NCBI GenBank assembly: GCA_900660155.1
Contig: CABFPE010000147.1
Location: 126,813-190,812 of the forward strand
DNA: 64,000 bases
Origin: Hofstenia miamia
Lineage: Eukaryota > Xenacoelomorpha > Acoela > Hofsteniidae
Direction of reading: 5' to 3'
Position numbers and translations under genes: made by a program. Of the stretch, positions 59,701-64,000 are shown piece by piece. The stretch's first letter is position 1. Each line of letters opens with the position of its first letter. The notes under the pieces are model-generated. The model was not told where the DNA came from, searched no databases, and was given only the letters and a program-made list of their open reading frames with translations.

Positions 59701-60015
59701 TAAAGTTTCTATCATTCTTGAGTCATATGCGATAATAGTGTTGATTTTCGGACAGCGTGATGCGTCGATAACGAACGGTATGACGTCTATGGAGCAATTC
59801 ATTTCACGACTGTTATAAATGCAGCGGAGTTGATCCTTGGTCTCCTCTGAAATGTTGTCGCGGACAGTTGCAATCGCTTTTCTTGTTGCGATGAAATAAG
59901 GGTGAAGTGTTTCGTCACCGACTTTGGATAGCTTTCGTTTTCTGTCTTCAGTCTTTTGTGATTGGATAGTTGAAGTGGCTGCAGAAGAGGTCGAAGGGGC
60001 TATCGAGTCGCTCAT
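56779..60015 (-). pseudogene. Third ORF of the gypsy element, unrecognised
   Basis: Starts at an ATG (60015) reading MSDSIAPSTSSAATS and stays in one frame to 56779, about 1,079 codons as drawn (some 1,046 without the 32-codon repeat at the join). It is broken only by TGA at 59371, TAA at 59032 and TGA at 57343. A Ser/Thr-rich start and a basic KTEDRKRKLSK patch are followed by a mostly helical, charged protein; a Lys-rich KWKVRKPKKK patch occurs about three quarters along. I see no signal peptide, membrane segment, furin-like site, zinc finger or nuclease motif, so an envelope is unlikely despite the env position. I do not recognise the family. It could be a captured gene or an accessory/structural protein. 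Composition matches gag and pol nearby. Confidence 0.7.
57154..57344 (-). repeat. 95-bp repeat across a single N
   Basis: 57154-57248 and 57250-57344 are alike with four substitutions, separated by N at 57249. Because 95+1 equals 32 codons, the reading frame survives the join. Two contigs from different alleles or copies overlapping is the likely cause. Confidence 0.85.
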
Positions 60016-60061
60016 ATGGGGGGTATTTACAGGTTGTAATACTCTAAAAGGTGTTCTATAA

Positions 60062-60062
60062 N
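60062..60062. other. Single-N scaffold join inside the gypsy element
   Basis: Lone N between the pol linker (right) and the leader of the third ORF (left). The integrase expected here is absent, so the join may hide a gap of unknown size or a false connection. Confidence 0.8.
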
Positions 60063-62640
60063 GCACTAGGTCCCGTTTAAAATACTCTGGGATGGCGAGG
60101 CAATTGTTGTTCTTACTCTTGGCGTATAACAGACCTTTGTCAGTGACTTGCCAGTTGTAGCAGTGGAAATATTGGTTCACCTCCGGGGAAGTAGGAAAGT
60201 ACGGATCCCCCATCCTTTTCATTATCTGGTCAAGTATCCAGTCACAATGTTGGTGACGGATTATTTCTTCTTCTGAAATCTCTTCTTGCATCAGGATGGC
60301 GAGGATTGGCTTTCCGTTTCGATCGGCATTTATTTCAGGTATCAGCTGATACTCAGTGTGCGGAATGAAGGAAAAAGGAACCTATTCACCACCTGGCTTC
60401 TTTAGATCGCGCTCGTAGCTCGGGAGAGCTGTCCAGTAATCTGCGTTCAAGTGGAGTTTTCCAGGGCGATGCTTAACAGTGAATGTAAAGTTGTTGAGGT
60501 ACTCTATCCATCTAGAGATGATGTTTGATTTGTCGCCACTGAATTTCTTCAGCCAGGCCAGTGCGCTGTTGTCTGTTCGCACTGTGAACTTACGACCAAG
60601 TATGAAGTAGCGAAATTTTTTCAGAGACTCGACGAGTGCAAGCATTTCGCACTTTGTTGCACCATAATTCTTTTCGGACGCCCGAAGTTTTCGGCTAAAA
60701 TATTGTACAGGACTCTCGATTCCATTGACATCCTGACTGAGGATTCTGCTGATATCTACCGTACTGGCGTCGCAGTTGATGATGAAGTCTTTTGTATAAT
60801 CCGGGGTGTTCAGAGACGGTATTTTCTTGAGTTCTTTCTTTATCCCGTCAAGAGCTTCTTGCTCTTGCCAAGTCCATTTGAAATCAGTGGACTTTTTCAA
60901 CAGGTTCGAGATCGATCTTGTCTTGTTAGCTAGGTCCAGAATAAACATACCGTAGTAGTTTAGGAAGCCCATTAAGCGCTGGACATCTCGGCGGGTTTTT
61001 GGCGTCTCGATTTTATCCAAAAAGTCTTTCGCGTTATTCTTAATTGAGATTTTGCCAGGTTCAACCACGCGACCAAGAAAGGTTACTTTGGTTTGAACTA
61101 ATGTGCATTTGGTTCCGTTCACTTTAAGTCCCGCTCTCTGTAGTAAGTCTAAGGCTCGACCAAGCTTCTCCAGATGTTCTTCAAAGGTGTGGCTCACGAC
61201 CAAGATGTCGTCTATATAGGCCGATATGCCTGGTTTGAGGAGGTTTGCACCATCTTTCAGAATCTTAGTGACATACCATTGAAAGGTAGCTGGCGCGTTG
61301 CATAGGCCGAAGGCCATATACTTCCACTCGTATAACCCGTAAGGGGTAATGAAGGCAGTCTTTGCAATGTCAGAAGGGCGCATGGGCACCTGCCAGTATG
61401 CTTTGCATAGATCTAAGCATGAGAAGAATTTGTATTTACTGGCGTCGTAAAGGAGATCCTTGATCCTTGGCAGGGGGTATGCATCCTTAACTGTAATATC
61501 GTTCAGCTTGCGAAAATCGATGCACAGCCTATACTTCTCACCTTGGCGAATAAACACAGTGGGTGCGGCATATGGGCTGTTACTTCCCTGTATAATTCCG
61601 CTTTCGATTAGGTCGCTTAAGATCTTCTCATATTCATGTTTCAGATTCTCTGGTACACGACGTACAGGTAAACGAATCTGACGATCATGTTTTAATTCGA
61701 TAGTGTGCTCTTCACTGATCGCCTGTCCAACACTGATGACACCGTAGTTGAACACGTCGTGCTTGCTGTAGAGCAGAGATGCCAGAGACCTCCTCTCCTT
61801 TTTGCTTAAATGTGGATGAGAATTCTCGGTAACTGTGGGCACCCTTACTGGATGCGAGGGAGCCTCTATGTCATGCACGGCGGTACAGATTGGCAGACAA
61901 GTCACAGGAATGTTCTCAACCTTTACCGGCACTCTGATCAGCTGTAACTGGTGGACTCCAATTTTTACAAAAGAAGGCGAGGCATTGAGAATGGTGACGT
62001 ACGATTTCCCTCTAGTCACTTTACATAAATCTGGCGAAAAAGAGACTCCACGGATGTATTTGCCTCTATGCCCTGATATCATAACATCCCCGTTAATACC
62101 AGCGTCAGAAGAAACTGCGACCCTCATCCAATGCTTTGGTTCAAGGAGTATGGGCTCATCCAGATCGAAGACGACCTCCTTTTCAGGAACTGTAACCAAT
62201 TGCGTTGCTTCCTGGTCCTTGATAGAGATTGTACTGTTCTTAAAGTCGATAACACAAGAATTTCGTTCCAAAAAATCATTGCCTAGTATGAGATCATAGG
62301 GTAGACGGTGGTTTGACGTGTCTACTACTAACAAGTCAACTTCGAAAGGCTCTGAGTGGATTTTAATCAAGGCATCAGTTAGCTTTCCTTTCAAAGAGAG
62401 CGGGTTTCCCAAGGCGTCTATCAACTTCGCACTAGAGGGATCCAACAAATCTTGACTGAAATGCAATTCCTTGCAACATTCGTCGCTTATGATGGAGGCT
62501 GCTGCTCCCGTGTCCACTGTGGCATTAAAGATATTTCCATTCATTTCAACCAGTATCAAATTCTTTCAAATTAACTGAGTGATCACTAAGACGTTGTGAT
62601 CTTGTGCGCGTTTTCCAGGAGGCGGCGCTCCAACTAATTT
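60063..62640 (-). pseudogene. Ty3/gypsy pol: protease, RT, RNase H
   Basis: Main open part 62565-60382. Protease DTGAAAS near residue 16; RT with YRLCIDFRKLNDITV, FFSCLDLCKAYWQVPM (first Asp), FGLCNAPATFQ and YIDDILVV (catalytic pair, about 61208-61219); RNase H with IINCDASTVD, CEMLALVESLKKFRYF and VRTDNSALAWL. After a TAG at 60382-60384 the same frame continues through LAIPEYFKRDLV, the linker before integrase, to the N at 60062. Upstream, the frame overlaps the gag end (PPPGKRAQDHN) with a TGA at 62566. Integrase is missing. No frameshift was seen in 2.5 kb. Confidence 0.92.
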
Positions 62641-64000
62641 AAATCTTGCGATGTGGTAGTATGATCAGTATCAAGATCGACTAGGTCGTCAACACACAAG
62701 GCTTCGGTGGAAGGTTCATCAACGATAAAACCTTCACCGTTGGCAACAAGCTGGATTTTCGCCTTACATTGAGATTTCAAATGTCCCTTTTCTCCACACG
62801 TATAACATCGCACCGATGACAAGTCAAACATCTTCTTACCAGGGGCAGGTTTCCTGAGTTCGAAATTTTTCGTCCCGGGCGCGCCGGAGAATTTCGTAAT
62901 ATCACTGTTGATACGTTGTGAGTTCTGAAGCATGTATACCACGCTGATAGCCTTACGGATTATTTCATGGAGGCTGTCCTCAGGATCGCATCTGACCTCC
63001 AGCTGATTTCTAATTGACGCAGGGAAACCTCGGCAAATGTAAGAGAACAAATCGTGCTTGGAATACTCTTTCAACAGACTGCTCAGGCGGAACAGGCGTT
63101 CAACCTGGGTTATGTAGTTGCGGATATCATCACCAAATTTAAAAGACATGTCGCACAGAAGCGTTTTGTACTGGTGTTTAATGTGCGGCGCTCAATAATG
63201 GTCTTCAAAGAAACCCACCAACATTTGATAGTCGGTTTTGATGTTTCGGTCAAGCATCATATACTGGTTGTATGCCAACCCACTAAGATACAAGGGGAAC
63301 TGCGACACGGCGGTCTCTTGTGAATTCTTATGTTGTTTCATAGTTAATTCGAATAGAAAAAACCATTCGTCGAAGGACTGGGCGACGGCATCGATTTGCC
63401 CAGTGAATTTGGGTAGAACAGAATGCTTGCTGTATACTGGTATCTGCCCACGGGACTCGAGAGGGAGGATTGACTCACGGTATCTCGGCTGATCTTTAGA
63501 ATCGTTGGTCGGACTGGTATCACTCATGTGCTGCTCCTTATACGCAGGAACAACAACTGTACTTACTGGATCAGGTAACGACTGAACGTAGCCAGGTTGA
63601 GGAGTAGCTCCAGTTGTTAACGTAGAGACTTGGGTCAGAGCTGCCTGGGCGAAGGTAGGCTGACTGTGTGAGGGAGAAGTAGCAGAAGGCACAGACGAGG
63701 ACACTCCACACAGAGAAGCAACTGGAGGAGGCTGGTTCACACCAATGAGCTGAACCACTCGGCCGATAATCCTCTCAGCTAATTCGTCCAGGGCTTCATT
63801 TAACACGACATGAGTAACGTATTCATTGTTTTGACTGCATCGAGGAGGTGAGCTATCTTCTTAGCGATTCATTTTATCCACAGAGTTTTTCAATTCATGA
63901 ATTTGTAATTCGAGAGTGAAGGTTGACTCCAACATCTGCCTCTCCATACACTGGTAAGCTACATGTTGGGTGTTAAGCTCGGCTTGTAGAGATTCAACCT
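62634..64000 (-). pseudogene. Ty3/gypsy gag (5' end outside window)
   Basis: One frame runs from the right edge to TAG at 62634, interrupted by TAA at 63861 and TGA at 63192. Right to left: a coiled-coil stretch (ESTFTLELQIHELKNSVDKM), a Pro/Ser/Thr-rich linker, a capsid-like domain (FDEWFFLFELTMKQHK through FKFGDDIRNYITQVERLF) and a CCHC zinc knuckle CYTCGEKGHLKSQC (about 62768-62811; C-x2-C-x4-H-x4-C). Pol lies in another frame and overlaps the end of gag, as is common where a ribosomal frameshift makes Gag-Pol. The leader and 5' LTR are beyond 64000. Confidence 0.88.

Overview
The window is AT-rich, repeat-dense invertebrate (metazoan) nuclear DNA. The evidence is a spliced mitochondrial-enzyme gene with GT/AG introns (one only 43 nt), a Rac GTPase, a metazoan-type 5S rRNA gene, and remnants of nearly every eukaryotic transposon class. 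The tiny intron and low GC would suit a nematode, but the phylum cannot be fixed from sequence alone. Isolated single N bases (3563, 35170, 43167, 57249, 60062) and one 197-base N run mark scaffold joins. At three of them the flanking sequence is repeated, so part of the apparent duplication is assembly overlap.

Layout. 1-6670: a decayed reverse-transcriptase element and AT-rich spacer, present twice (456-3562 and 3564-6670) across a single N, probably a false duplication. 6610-7188 (-): an uninterrupted Rac GTPase gene. 7.7-14 kb: a 2.6-kb structure bounded by long inverted repeats, fragments of LINE and copia elements, and a 1.2-kb Tc1/mariner copy with intact ends. 14.0-15.2 kb: the 5' end of a LINE, stopping just upstream of a host gene.

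15352-33337 (+): a six-exon gene for the regulatory subunit of the polyprenyl diphosphate synthase of ubiquinone synthesis (PDSS2), reconstructed here. Exons 4 and 5 are separated by a 15.2-kb intron holding a hAT remnant, a nearly full-length LINE (19.8-23.6 kb), another LINE fragment, a foldback element, a solo LTR with a target duplication, a 21-bp minisatellite and a mariner remnant with a hAT-like MITE inside it.

33.9-39.2 kb: two LINE families (B on +, C on -), with a second B copy nested in C; B has a 2A-like motif near its N-terminus. 39.2-46.4 kb: AT-rich DNA with a large, order-permuted inverted-repeat family and a Tc1 end fragment. 47.4 kb: a 5S rRNA gene. 49-51.8 kb (-): a decayed Helitron interrupted by a MITE. 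52.8-54.1 kb: a tandem array of about 300-bp units.

55.8-64 kb (-): a Ty3/gypsy element running in from beyond the right edge: gag, protease-RT-RNase H, a scaffold join where integrase is expected, then a third ORF of roughly 1,050 codons in the env position, a polypurine tract and a 925-bp LTR. The third ORF lacks visible signal peptide or membrane segments and I do not recognise it; it is the best candidate here for something undescribed. It is intact in frame except for three stop codons. A second, rearranged piece of the same family lies on the + strand directly beside the LTR.
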